Below, piece by piece: positions 1-9,353 of a DNA stretch of 64,000 bases. The translations under genes were made by a program, and so were the position numbers. The number at the start of each line of letters is the position of its first letter. Positions within the stretch are counted from its first letter, which is position 1. The notes beneath the pieces are model-generated. The model was not told where the DNA came from and did no database searches. It worked only from the letters and a program-made list of their open reading frames with translations. The stretch is from a virus. The DNA lies in the IMG/VR virus record IMGVR_UViG_3300032213_001850, positions 17,380-81,379 of that record; one strand, 5' to 3'.

Positions 1-102
1 GATACTCGTCAAATGTTTGAGAAGGATGATGAAGTAGGTTCTATATTTTATCAAATAAAAGAAACTATCGAAAAATTCAAAACAAAACAAAATGCCAATT
101 AG
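1..102 (+). CDS. C-terminal fragment of an upstream protein (partial)
   Basis: The first base is in frame with an open reading frame that ends at a TAG at 100-102, giving 33 residues of a C-terminus rich in Lys, Glu and Gln (it ends KTKQNAN). The next gene starts inside it (ATG at 92), the same overlapping style used by most genes here, so it is probably the tail of a real upstream gene. The fragment is too short to identify. Confidence 0.6.
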   Translation, partial: DTRQMFEKDDEVGSIFYQIKETIEKFKTKQNAN

Positions 103-790
103 AAAAAAAAGGGGCCCTAATAGACAATACTTTACGAAGGATACGGAAGATGCTATCATTGAATATAATCTTACAACCGACCAATATATTAAAGATAAAT
201 TGTATAGAGAAAGAATTGCATCTGCATTTGACAAACTTGCAGAGATAGTTTACAACAAATGGAAGTTTACTTATTTCGATGATGACCCAAAAGATGTAAT
301 GGCAGAGGTTGTTGCATTTATGATTGAAAAAATTCATATGTATAAAAATGGTAAAGGTAAAGCTTTCTCATACTTTACAATTGTTGCAAGAAACTATCTT
401 ATCTTAAATAATAATGCAAACTACAAAAGATACAAAGATACGGATATAATGTCTGGTTTACCCGAATCGTTTGATACTGAAAATAATTTTAGAGAAGAGG
501 AGAGAAACGAAGAGCATAGAACATTTAATGTTAGAATGTTACAATATTGGGATAAACATTTAGAAAACTATTTTCCTAAAAAAAGAGACATGCAAATTGC
601 AGATTCTGTTTTGGAATTATTTAGAAGAGCAAATTATATAGAAAACTTTAATAAAAAATCATTATATTTACTTATTAGAGAAATGACCGGACATCCGACT
701 CATTACATAACCAAAGTTGTCAACAAAATGAAAGAAAGACAAATGGAGTTATATAATGAATTTGATAAAGAAGGTGATATAAAAATTTAA
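92..790 (+). CDS. T4 gp55-like RNA polymerase sigma factor for late transcription
   Basis: The product is 232 residues, charged and mostly helical. It resembles the gp55 family of T4-like phages, small divergent sigma-70 proteins that direct host RNA polymerase to late promoters. A region-2-like segment runs through residues 60-120 (FTYFDDDPKDVMAEVV, then GKAFSYFTIVARNYL, the pattern of sigma region 2 helices binding core polymerase and the -10 element). The C-terminal third has an HTH-like pattern ending in a basic helix. The ATG at 92 overlaps the preceding reading frame by 11 bases. It is the likely reader of the recurrent ATATTTA boxes in this window, though that is inference. Confidence 0.8.
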   Translation: MPIRKKRGPNRQYFTKDTEDAIIEYNLTTDQYIKDKLYRERIASAFDKLAEIVYNKWKFTYFDDDPKDVMAEVVAFMIEKIHMYKNGKGKAFSYFTIVARNYLILNNNANYKRYKDTDIMSGLPESFDTENNFREEERNEEHRTFNVRMLQYWDKHLENYFPKKRDMQIADSVLELFRRANYIENFNKKSLYLLIREMTGHPTHYITKVVNKMKERQMELYNEFDKEGDIKI

Positions 791-793
791 TTT

Positions 794-2491
794 ATGATAC
801 AATTAGGTTTATCAGGATTTTACCACGATTCAGCAGCAGCTTTAGTTATAGATGGTAAAGTTATATGTGCAATTGAAGAAGAAAAACTATCCGGCGAAAA
901 GCATGATAGTTCTTTTCCGTTTAAAGCAATTCAATGGTGTTTAGAATACGCAAAGATAACAATTGATGAAGTTGATATGGTTTGTTGGTATGAAAACCCA
1001 AACGATAAATTTGAAAGAGTTAGAGAAACGATTGGTAAGTGGGGTGGTTTAAGATACCCAATGAAATGGAGACAATTCTTAAAAAGATGGAATCAATCGG
1101 AAGGTAATTTAAAAGGAATATTAAAATCAATTGGATATGATGGAGAAATTTTATATTCATTACACCATCATTCACATTTAGCACTATCTTACTACACATC
1201 ACCATTTGATAAAGCAATAGGTTTGTCAATTGATGGAGTTGGTGAATCACATACGATATATGCAGCAATGTGTGATGAGTTTGGTTTTCATAAAATACAA
1301 ACATTACACTTTCCACATTCATTGGGATTGATTTATTCAGCATTTACTGCTTATTTAGGATTTAAACCAAACGAAGGTGAGTATAAAGTAATGGGCCTTG
1401 CTCCATATGGTGATAATGAAAAATATAATAAGATATTTGATAAAGTTGTTACTACCGGTGGTGAAATAGACATTGTAAAGATGGATATGTCTTACTTTAC
1501 ATGGCATACATCGGATAACGATATGTTTAATGATAAGTTGATTGATTTAATTGGATTTCCACCAAGATTCAAAGATGAACCAATAGAACAACATCATAAA
1601 GACTTAGCTGCTTCATTACAAAGATGGTATGAAGCTGCGTTATACTTTATTATCAATAGAATTACAAATACTTGGGAATGTGAGAATTTAGTATTAGGTG
1701 GTGGTTGTGCATATAATGGAACTGCTAATGGTAAAATTAAACAATTCACTGCAATTAAGAATGTATTCATTCCATTTGCTCCATCGGATAGTGGTTCTGC
1801 AATTGGTGCATGTTTATATCATTATCATCAAACATTTGGCAATCCCAAAGTAAAAGGTGGAGATAACCAATCACCATATTTGGGTGAGGAGTGGAGTAAT
1901 CCTGAATTACTTAAAATTATATTACAAAATCATAGAAGTAAGGTTGTAATGTATGATACCAATGATGTATTATGTAAAGAAGTTGCAAAGTTAATCAATG
2001 AAGGTAATATTGTAGGATGGTTTCAAGGTAGAACTGAATTTGGTGCAAGAGCATTGGGTAATCGTTCTATATTAGGTAATCCACATTTGTCCGACATTAG
2101 AGATAGAATTAATAAGGTTGTCAAAAAGAGAGAGATGTTTAGACCATTTGCTCCATCGGTTACAATTGAAGATTATCAAAAGTATTTCCTATCAGAAGAA
2201 GATGTTCCTTATATGAATCAGGTTGTCAAAGTTAAAAAAGGAGTAAACATTCCGTCAGTAACCCATGTTGACAATTCTGCAAGGATACAGACACTTAAAA
2301 GAGAGGATAATCCACTTTACTATGACTTATTAAAGGAGTTCGAAAAACTAACAGGAACACCCATTCTATTGAATACATCATTTAACTTAAAAGACCACAC
2401 AATGACAAATGACCCACAAAAAGCAATTTGGACATTTAATAATTGTGATATGAATTATTTAGTATTAGGTAAATTTTTAATTAGCAAATAA
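794..2491 (+). CDS. NodU/CmcH/TobZ-family O-carbamoyltransferase
   Basis: At 565 residues it has the full length of the family, which moves a carbamoyl group from carbamoyl phosphate, via carbamoyl-AMP, to a hydroxyl on a sugar or similar acceptor. The N-terminal Kae1-like domain starts GLSGFYHDSAAAL (metal-type His at 11) and has the HHHSH cluster at 124-128 and an IDGVGE segment. The C-terminal domain carries GRTEFGARALGNRS and RPFAPSV. It lies three bases after the sigma gene and shares its last base with the SGNH gene downstream. It may decorate the glycan made by the 31.6-52.4 kb locus; the acceptor is unknown. Carbamoyltransferases are known in phage genomes. Confidence 0.9.
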   Translation: MIQLGLSGFYHDSAAALVIDGKVICAIEEEKLSGEKHDSSFPFKAIQWCLEYAKITIDEVDMVCWYENPNDKFERVRETIGKWGGLRYPMKWRQFLKRWNQSEGNLKGILKSIGYDGEILYSLHHHSHLALSYYTSPFDKAIGLSIDGVGESHTIYAAMCDEFGFHKIQTLHFPHSLGLIYSAFTAYLGFKPNEGEYKVMGLAPYGDNEKYNKIFDKVVTTGGEIDIVKMDMSYFTWHTSDNDMFNDKLIDLIGFPPRFKDEPIEQHHKDLAASLQRWYEAALYFIINRITNTWECENLVLGGGCAYNGTANGKIKQFTAIKNVFIPFAPSDSGSAIGACLYHYHQTFGNPKVKGGDNQSPYLGEEWSNPELLKIILQNHRSKVVMYDTNDVLCKEVAKLINEGNIVGWFQGRTEFGARALGNRSILGNPHLSDIRDRINKVVKKREMFRPFAPSVTIEDYQKYFLSEEDVPYMNQVVKVKKGVNIPSVTHVDNSARIQTLKREDNPLYYDLLKEFEKLTGTPILLNTSFNLKDHTMTNDPQKAIWTFNNCDMNYLVLGKFLISK

Positions 2492-3267
2492 TGAAAATAC
2501 ATGCATTTGGAGATAGTTGGACAGAAGGAGAAGGAACTAACTGGTCCATAGAACAATCATTTAAAGACAGAAAACAATTACAACTATTCAGAAATGAAAG
2601 TAGTTGGGTAAACATTCTTGCCAATAAATTAGGATTAGAACCTGTAAATAATGGGTGGAGTGGTAAAGCAAATAATGTTATTTTTAATGAGGTTATAAAT
2701 GATTTAAGAAATGGTAAAATTCATAAAGATGATTTTATTGTTATCATGTGGAGTTCATCGTTAAGAGATTATGTTCCATTTTTACCAAAAGGTGAATGGA
2801 TAAGTTGGGGACAAATGGAATTATCAGCCTTACCACATAAGTTTACAGAATCATATACATACGGAGATGAGAAGTTTAATAATTTTTTGGCTGAGTATAA
2901 AAAATTCTTTTTAGGAAATTTATTTACACAAAATTATTATAATATAATAAATCAAAATTATATAATTTATTTACAACATATGTTAAATGAATATGGTGTA
3001 AAATATATTATGTGTGATGCATTTGACTTAATGATTCAAAATTTAGATAAAAAAGATGATAACACTTATTTAATTGATAAATCAACATATTGGGGTTTTG
3101 CAAACGAATCTTTGGAATCATGGTTAATGAAAAATTATAAAGGTAAAGATGTTTGGGAAAAGAAAATTCCAAACCCAATGAAAGTTGCACAACATCCAAA
3201 TAAAGAAGGTTACAATCTAATAAGTCAGGAACTTTATAATTATATAATAAAGAACAACATAATATAA
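2491..3267 (+). CDS. SGNH/GDSL hydrolase-like protein
   Basis: This 258-residue protein opens with block I of the SGNH family (FGDSWTEGEG, nucleophile Ser9) and near the C-terminus has a block-V-like segment AQHPNKEGYNLI with the catalytic-type His. The family comprises esterases, acetylhydrolases and some acyltransferases acting on glycans and lipids. The start overlaps the carbamoyltransferase stop (TAATG), so the two are translationally coupled and may modify the same glycan. It is the most canonical of five SGNH-like proteins in the window. Substrate cannot be told. Confidence 0.7.
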   Translation: MKIHAFGDSWTEGEGTNWSIEQSFKDRKQLQLFRNESSWVNILANKLGLEPVNNGWSGKANNVIFNEVINDLRNGKIHKDDFIVIMWSSSLRDYVPFLPKGEWISWGQMELSALPHKFTESYTYGDEKFNNFLAEYKKFFLGNLFTQNYYNIINQNYIIYLQHMLNEYGVKYIMCDAFDLMIQNLDKKDDNTYLIDKSTYWGFANESLESWLMKNYKGKDVWEKKIPNPMKVAQHPNKEGYNLISQELYNYIIKNNII

Positions 3268-3674
3268 TGTCAAACGAATTTCAATTATTTGATGGTAAAA
3301 ACTTATCATCATTATTTAAAGATATATACGAAAACCAACAAAACAAAAAGAAAAACATTTCCGATTTGATTGAATCACTTCGTAAATTGATTAAAAATGT
3401 TGGTGAAGCAACGGTCATTGCACCTATCATAAAAGATTTAATTGAGGTATCGGTTAAAAATGATGACCATTTAATTAAACTTGCAACAATTGCACAAAGA
3501 CTTGCAGCTGCAGAAGCCAAAGGTATTGGTGAGGATGGTTGGTTAAGTGAACAAGAAAAAGAACAATTACTTGCAGATATGGAGGACGCAATAGATGCTG
3601 TTGAAGAAAAAACCAAAGAAAAAATGGTTGATTTGGAAATAGAAATTGAAGAAATAAAAACTAAAGTAAAATAA
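3267..3674 (+). CDS. Small helical/coiled-coil protein of unknown function
   Basis: It has 135 residues, almost wholly helical and highly charged, with a heptad-like C-terminal half (long Glu/Lys/Ala stretch from about residue 70). No catalytic motif is seen. It is coupled at both ends by 1-base overlaps to the SGNH gene and to the baseplate hub-like gene, so it may be a tail-assembly or chaperone-type protein, but this is positional inference only. Confidence 0.6.
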   Translation: MSNEFQLFDGKNLSSLFKDIYENQQNKKKNISDLIESLRKLIKNVGEATVIAPIIKDLIEVSVKNDDHLIKLATIAQRLAAAEAKGIGEDGWLSEQEKEQLLADMEDAIDAVEEKTKEKMVDLEIEIEEIKTKVK

Positions 3675-4900
3675 TGGAAATAAATTCATTTTTAGCAACT
3701 GTTGAAACTGTATATACATCTTTACCAACTGATAGAAAAATAGATATAGATAGTAATTTCATTCCAAAATATAATGATAATAAAAATTATATTGAATCAT
3801 TTGATAATATGGAGTATTTGGGTGCAATTAAATTCAAATCAAATAAAGTAAATTCAAAAAGTGAAAACATTGCATTTCCTTTTGATAAAAATAATATAAC
3901 ATATCCAATAACAGGTGAAACTATTGTAATTTTAAAAATACAAGATGGATATTATTGGTTACCATATAGTATTTCTTTATACCCAAATTATAGAGAAAAT
4001 GCTGCAATTTCTATATCAACTACGGATAGGGAACCAATAAGTTTAAATACATCTAATAAAAATGCAGATTATAAATCTGCAAAAGATGGTACACCAAATT
4101 CTGCACCTACTAAATCCGATTCCCAAAAATCTTTATATAAAAAAAATGAAAAGATTAAATTTTTATTACCAAAAGAAGGTGATACAATTTTACAAGGTAG
4201 AGTTGGCAATACAATTCGTTTTAGTGAGTTCTTTTTGACAGAAGATGATAAAACTTCCTCACCTGGAATTTATATTCGTAATAAACAAAATAACGAATTA
4301 GATTCTGAGCCGATTGGAACATTGGTCGAGGAGAATATTAATAAAGATGGAACTTCTGTATATTTCACATCAGGTAAAGTAAAAGTCCCATTCAAAGAAA
4401 CAATTAAAAAACAAAAAATAGCATTTACTAACTATCCAAATTCAACGGATTTGACTGGTGACCAATTATTTGTAAATTCCGATAGAATAGTGTTATCTGC
4501 AAAATCAAAAGAATTTATTATATTTGGTAAAAGTAATACGGGTATAATAACTGATGGTAAATTTAGTGTAGATTCTATTGGTGATTCACATATACATTCC
4601 AATAACAACATTATATTACAAACAAAAAGAAACGTTGTAATATCAACGGATGGTGTTGGTAATATTTGGTTAGGTGAAGTTAAAAAAACATCAGGAAAAG
4701 CCGGTGAGCCGGTTCAAAGAGCAGTATTGGCGGGAGAATTAATTGCATTAATGGAAGAAATGTTGGATGCAATCAATAAGATGGTTTTTGCAACAGGAGT
4801 AGGCCCAAGTGGAGCAGGGCCACATAATGCTGCAATTTTTACCTCAATTAAGAAAAGATTAGGTAAAATACAATCAAGTAGAACATTTTTAAGTAAATAA
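3674..4900 (+). CDS. gp5-like baseplate hub / spike protein
   Basis: It has 408 residues. The middle segment (about 165-205) has the pattern of the gp5 OB-fold family: LPKEGDTILQGRVGN followed by TIRFSEFF and a PGIYIRNKQ strand, typical of T4-like and marine-phage baseplate hub subunits at the tip of the tail tube. The last third is beta-rich (SHIHSNNNIILQTKRN), as in a short spike or beta-prism. No lysozyme domain like that of T4 gp5 is present. It sits at the head of the baseplate gene block. Confidence 0.65.
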   Translation: MEINSFLATVETVYTSLPTDRKIDIDSNFIPKYNDNKNYIESFDNMEYLGAIKFKSNKVNSKSENIAFPFDKNNITYPITGETIVILKIQDGYYWLPYSISLYPNYRENAAISISTTDREPISLNTSNKNADYKSAKDGTPNSAPTKSDSQKSLYKKNEKIKFLLPKEGDTILQGRVGNTIRFSEFFLTEDDKTSSPGIYIRNKQNNELDSEPIGTLVEENINKDGTSVYFTSGKVKVPFKETIKKQKIAFTNYPNSTDLTGDQLFVNSDRIVLSAKSKEFIIFGKSNTGIITDGKFSVDSIGDSHIHSNNNIILQTKRNVVISTDGVGNIWLGEVKKTSGKAGEPVQRAVLAGELIALMEEMLDAINKMVFATGVGPSGAGPHNAAIFTSIKKRLGKIQSSRTFLSK

Positions 4901-4901
4901 T

Positions 4902-6356
4902 ATGTGGGCAATTTTTAAATTGAATGTTTTGACCGCAATGGTTACAGGACAATTTAAGGCTGACCCGGATGAGTTTGCTGAATTTTATGCAAATGAATAC
5001 GATAAGGCAATAAAAAGTGGTGGTGATTTATTGTATGGAGTCAACGTTATCAATGGTAGTGTTAAAGGTATGGCAGATGCTATAAAAATTGCATTAAAAA
5101 AAGGAACGGATAGTGTTGGTAGTAATTTTAATGTATTGGCGGAAATATATCCCGCAGCATTTGATGCATATTGGTTGGGTGCAGAAATGTCACCATTACC
5201 AAACCCATTAATAAAGCCTTTGGGATGGCCTACAACACCACCTGCACCTGGTACAATACAAAATATTGGCCCGGACCCGATATCATTGGCAGCTACTGCA
5301 ACATTACATAAAGCAGAAGTGGAAATATTAAAAGCGTTGGAAGATGAGTTGAAAAAACAAACAATAACATTACCGGCAATTGCACCATTACCATCAATCA
5401 CTATTCCTGTATATGAAACTGCCCAAAAAATAATAAACAAAGAAGCAGTTGCACCGGATATAAAAAATCATCCGGTGGTTAAAGGTGCAGTTGAGATAAT
5501 AAAAAAATTAAAAGAAGCTAAAAAGAAAAAACCAGCAATAGGAAAACAAATTAAAAAGGCCTTAAAATTTGAATTTCCAAAATTACCAGATAGGAAAAAA
5601 ATAATAGAAGAAACAAAAGAAAAATTATTAGAAAAAGCAATTGAAGAGATTAAAAATCAAATTATACCTCCAATTGAAGATATCATACTACAACCAATAT
5701 ATCAGTATGTTCAAATGGCAGTTGCAATATTAGATTCTATTCCAAGTCCAAAACCAACTACATCAGAAATTAAAAAATTTGTAAAAGATACTGCAAAGGG
5801 GTTAATACCTGAAATAGATATACCAATTGAAATTCCAAATATACCAACGAAAGAAGAATTACAAGAACAAATTGATGCTAAAACTCCTACTGACGAGGAA
5901 ATAAGAGCATTAGCAGAAGAAAAAATAAAAGATTTAATTCCAGACCCACCATTCATTAGTTTTACCCCACCTAGTTTTATTTTTAGTACCAAAACAAATG
6001 TAATGATTGACCCGTTTCTTCAACTTGCACAGGTACATTTAATGGGTGTTGGTGGTAATATGATGGTGACATCACAATATACACCACCTGCACCACCTGC
6101 ACCTGCAATTATAAATTATACGGGATACCAAGTAAAATCAGGACCACCTGTGCCAGATTTTCCTTCAACGGTTGAATTTCCTCAAATTGATTTGGGTAGT
6201 ATTGAAATTCCTAGTTTTCCGGAATTACCACAATTGCCAAACATAAGTCCTGTCGATTTATTAACATCATTGGCAATATCTTTACCTGATGTAAAAATAA
6301 ATGCACCAAAGGTTGATGTAAACATTAAAATACCAACAATACCAAATGTTGGATAA
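4902..6356 (+). CDS. Proline-rich virion protein, probably baseplate/tail
   Basis: The 484-residue product has an alpha-helical N-terminus (1-70), a Lys/Glu-rich helical centre (180-260) and a C-terminal half full of Pro-Ile/Leu strands (PPAPPAPAIINYTGY near 400). No enzyme motif is seen. It lies between the gp5-like and gp25-like genes, so it is probably a structural component of the hub or wedge. Repeated short strands of the type IPxIPxxE suggest an extended fold. Function unknown. Confidence 0.6.
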   Translation: MWAIFKLNVLTAMVTGQFKADPDEFAEFYANEYDKAIKSGGDLLYGVNVINGSVKGMADAIKIALKKGTDSVGSNFNVLAEIYPAAFDAYWLGAEMSPLPNPLIKPLGWPTTPPAPGTIQNIGPDPISLAATATLHKAEVEILKALEDELKKQTITLPAIAPLPSITIPVYETAQKIINKEAVAPDIKNHPVVKGAVEIIKKLKEAKKKKPAIGKQIKKALKFEFPKLPDRKKIIEETKEKLLEKAIEEIKNQIIPPIEDIILQPIYQYVQMAVAILDSIPSPKPTTSEIKKFVKDTAKGLIPEIDIPIEIPNIPTKEELQEQIDAKTPTDEEIRALAEEKIKDLIPDPPFISFTPPSFIFSTKTNVMIDPFLQLAQVHLMGVGGNMMVTSQYTPPAPPAPAIINYTGYQVKSGPPVPDFPSTVEFPQIDLGSIEIPSFPELPQLPNISPVDLLTSLAISLPDVKINAPKVDVNIKIPTIPNVG

Positions 6357-6368
6357 TTATTTAAATCA

Positions 6369-6376
6369 AATATTTA
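6369..6376 (+). promoter_or_regulatory. ATATTTA box before the 6402 gene
   Basis: AATATTTA lies in a 45-base intergenic gap, 25 bases before the ATG at 6402. It matches the box found in nearly every intergenic gap of the window. No TTTG lies 18-20 bases upstream, so if it is a promoter it belongs to the group with only a -10-type element. Confidence 0.45.
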
Positions 6377-6401
6377 TTACTAAAACATACAAACAATTAT
6401 T

Positions 6402-6899
6402 ATGAAATCAGACATTTTATTAACTTTAATTAAAGAAGTTGTTAAAAACGAAGTTAAACAACAAGTTAAAGAAGAACTTGTTAAACTAATTAAATCTGGT
6501 GCAGTTACATTGAACTCACAAACAAAAACATCTACTCCATCGTTAAGAGAGATGACAGAAGTTACTCCTACACCGGTTAAAAGACAACAACCTGTACAAC
6601 AACCACAAAGACCACAAAGAGAATTTTCAAAAGACCCAATGATAAATGAAATTTTGAATATGACTCAACCATTTACTTCCGAACAAAGGAAAGAGGGTGC
6701 ACAGGCAGTTGGAAGTGTATTGGATATGATTAAACCAGAATTAAGGGTCGATGAAAGTGAGTGGGAAACAATGGATTTTAGAGAGGTAAATGTACCATCC
6801 AATGTCCCAAATTTTGAATCAACCGGTGATGGTTTACAAGATGCTACAATAAAAGCATTGACAAGAGATTATAGTGAATTAGTAAAAAGATTTAAATAA
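6402..6899 (+). CDS. Conserved-type phage protein of unknown function
   Basis: It has 165 residues. The N-terminus is a helix rich in Lys, Glu and Val (1-40), followed by a Gln/Pro-rich linker (60-85) and a C-terminal part with SEWETMDFREVNVPS. The layout, a helical tag plus a disordered linker, suits a structural or assembly adaptor. Its stop overlaps the gp25-like gene by one base. No recognised domain. Confidence 0.55.
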   Translation: MKSDILLTLIKEVVKNEVKQQVKEELVKLIKSGAVTLNSQTKTSTPSLREMTEVTPTPVKRQQPVQQPQRPQREFSKDPMINEILNMTQPFTSEQRKEGAQAVGSVLDMIKPELRVDESEWETMDFREVNVPSNVPNFESTGDGLQDATIKALTRDYSELVKRFK

Positions 6900-7336
6900 T
6901 GGCAATAGAGTTAGGAAAAATTAATGTAGACGACTTATCGGAAAATAATTACAAAGTATTGGGTATTGGTATTAATAGAACATCCAATTCTAATGGTATT
7001 TTTTCCGTTAATTATACTACCCTATCTCAGGCCAAAGATAATATTATAAATCTAGTAATGACCGCAAAAGGTGAAAGAGAAATGAACCCAAATTTTGGAT
7101 GTGATGTTTGGCAAGTTTTATTTGAACCAATTATAGATGAAACGATTTCTCAAAAAATAGAAGATAGTATTTTAGATGCTGTTAAAACTTGGTTACCTTA
7201 TATTGAAATTCAACAAATAATCTTTGATTATGATAGTGATGATATAGATGCAAATAAGATATTATTAGAAATACAATTTTCTTTAGCAGCAAATCCATCT
7301 CTATCGGATACGATAACCTTAAAAATAGAAAAATAA
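6899..7336 (+). CDS. gp25-like baseplate wedge protein
   Basis: It has 145 residues. It shows the gp25/gpW signature: VMTAKGEREMNPNFGCDVW followed by LFEPI, the EPR-like core conserved in T4 gp25, P2 gpW and type VI secretion TssE. These proteins form the wedge core that starts sheath polymerisation. The position directly before the gp6-like gene matches the usual order in contractile phages. Confidence 0.85.
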   Translation: MAIELGKINVDDLSENNYKVLGIGINRTSNSNGIFSVNYTTLSQAKDNIINLVMTAKGEREMNPNFGCDVWQVLFEPIIDETISQKIEDSILDAVKTWLPYIEIQQIIFDYDSDDIDANKILLEIQFSLAANPSLSDTITLKIEK

Positions 7337-7340
7337 TAAA

Positions 7341-9353
7341 ATGGCTATAAAGTCTATAAATAAAAATTGGGGAAACACCAAAAACATAAATTACTTAGGT
7401 AAGGATTTTGATGCATTAAAACAAAATCTTATTGATTTTACTAAGACATATTTTCCAAATCAATATTCGGATTTCAATGATGCATCTCCGGGTATGGTTT
7501 TCTTAGAACAAGCTGCAGCAATTGGTGATATGTTATCTTTTTATCAAGATATACAACTTAAAGAATCAATGTTATCAAATGCAACTGAAAGGAAAAATGT
7601 AATTGCATTGGCTCAATCTATGGGATACAAACCAAAAGTAACAACCCCGGCCGTAACAACATTAACTGTTTATCAATTAATTAAAAGTATTGGTTCAGGT
7701 GTAAACAACAAACCAGATGATAGCTTATTTTTAAAAATTAAAAGTGGAATGGAAGTTACATCAAAAAGTAACTCGAATGTAGTTTTTAGAACAATTGATG
7801 CAGTCGATTTTGCAAATTCAAGTAGTAGAGAAATTGACGTTTATAGTAGAGATGGAAGTGGAGAACCGACACAATATTTGATAACTAAACAAGTTCAGGC
7901 AATATCTGCTAGAGAAGTTTCTACAACTATTACGGTTTCAAATTCAACGGATTACCCAATTATAACATTATCGGATTCAAATATTATACAAATAACAAAT
8001 GTTGTTGATGAAGAAAACATTCAATATTATGAAGTCCCATATTTGGCACAAGAAACTATTTTTGTGGAACAACCAAATACACTATTAAACAATAATGAAA
8101 ATGATATATCTGCAGACGTTCCTTATATTTTAGAAGTTCAAAAAGTACCTTATAGATTTTCGACCAAAGTAAATTCAGATAATACTATTGACTTACAATT
8201 TGGAAATGGTAGTTTAAGTGAAAGTGATGAAATCCTTTTGCCAAACCCAAAAAATGTTGGATTGGGATTAGCAAATTCAATACAAAGATTAAATGAAGGT
8301 ATTGACCCATCTAACTTTTTAAAAACAAATACATTGGGTATTGCACCTAACGGAAAACAATTAACTATAAAATATTTAGTTGGTGGTGGGGTATCATCTA
8401 ATGTAAATGCAAACGATTTAACAACCATTTCAAAAATAGAATTTGAAGAAGATTTGGCATCTATAACTGATATAAATTTATATAGTTTATATAAACAATC
8501 AATTGGAGTTGAAAATTCCGATGCTGCAACTGGTGGTAGAGATAGTGAATCAATTGAAGAAATTAGACAAAATGGTTTGGCAATGTTTGGGTCTCAAAAC
8601 AGAGCAGTAACTAGACAGGATTATATTGTGAGAGCATTATCTATGCCAGAAAGATATGGCAGTGTTGCAAAAGTATATGTTAGTCCCGATGGTGAGGTGG
8701 ATAATAATTCTCCATCATCTATTTTGGCATCACCACAAAATATTAATGAATTTGTTAATTTAGTTGATGGATTAAAAAATAGTTCTAGACAAGATATACA
8801 AAAAGAATTAGTTAAATATCTTAGTCAAAAGAAAACATCTATTAGTGAAGTAAATAATCCATTTGCAATTAATATGTATGTATTGGGGTATAATTCTAAT
8901 AAAAATTTAACAATAATAAACAAATCAGTTAAACAAAATCTAAAAACGTATTTAGGAGAATATAGAATGTTAACCGATGGTGTTAATATTATTGATGGGT
9001 TTATTATTAATATTGGTGTAGACTTCGATGTAGTTGTTTATTCAAATTATAATAAGAGAGAAGTTATTACAAACTGCTTAACAGAATTGCAAACTTATTT
9101 TAATATAGATAATTGGACATTCAACAAACCAATAAATCTTTCAGAAATAGAATTGATACTAGCAAATGTGGAAGGGGTAATGAGTGTTCCATCCGTAAAA
9201 ATTTCAAACTTATGTGGTGGGGACGGTAATTATTCACCAAACAGATATAACATAGATGAGGCAACCAAAGGAAAGATTGTCTACCCTTCCTTAGACCCTT
9301 CTATATTTGAAATTAAATATCCAAACAAAGACATAAAAGGGAGGGCATTATAA
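7341..9353 (+). CDS. gp6-like baseplate wedge protein (baseplate J family)
   Basis: The 670-residue length and context match T4 gp6 and baseplate J-type proteins that form the iris-like ring around the hub. Supporting segments are the N-terminal FNDASPGMVFLEQAAAIGDMLSF (the family's DxSxxxxxLEx pattern) and the central GGRDSESIEEIRQNG ... RAVTRQDYIVRALSMP, which is characteristic of the family. It starts four bases after gp25 and shares its last base with the next ORF. Confidence 0.85.
   Translation: MAIKSINKNWGNTKNINYLGKDFDALKQNLIDFTKTYFPNQYSDFNDASPGMVFLEQAAAIGDMLSFYQDIQLKESMLSNATERKNVIALAQSMGYKPKVTTPAVTTLTVYQLIKSIGSGVNNKPDDSLFLKIKSGMEVTSKSNSNVVFRTIDAVDFANSSSREIDVYSRDGSGEPTQYLITKQVQAISAREVSTTITVSNSTDYPIITLSDSNIIQITNVVDEENIQYYEVPYLAQETIFVEQPNTLLNNNENDISADVPYILEVQKVPYRFSTKVNSDNTIDLQFGNGSLSESDEILLPNPKNVGLGLANSIQRLNEGIDPSNFLKTNTLGIAPNGKQLTIKYLVGGGVSSNVNANDLTTISKIEFEEDLASITDINLYSLYKQSIGVENSDAATGGRDSESIEEIRQNGLAMFGSQNRAVTRQDYIVRALSMPERYGSVAKVYVSPDGEVDNNSPSSILASPQNINEFVNLVDGLKNSSRQDIQKELVKYLSQKKTSISEVNNPFAINMYVLGYNSNKNLTIINKSVKQNLKTYLGEYRMLTDGVNIIDGFIINIGVDFDVVVYSNYNKREVITNCLTELQTYFNIDNWTFNKPINLSEIELILANVEGVMSVPSVKISNLCGGDGNYSPNRYNIDEATKGKIVYPSLDPSIFEIKYPNKDIKGRAL

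Noticed and set aside
3281-3616. Long minus-strand reading frames such as this one or 13080-13679
   Set aside because: They are shadows of well-supported + strand genes, rich in Ser/Leu/Ile from reverse codons, with no start context or recognisable motif.
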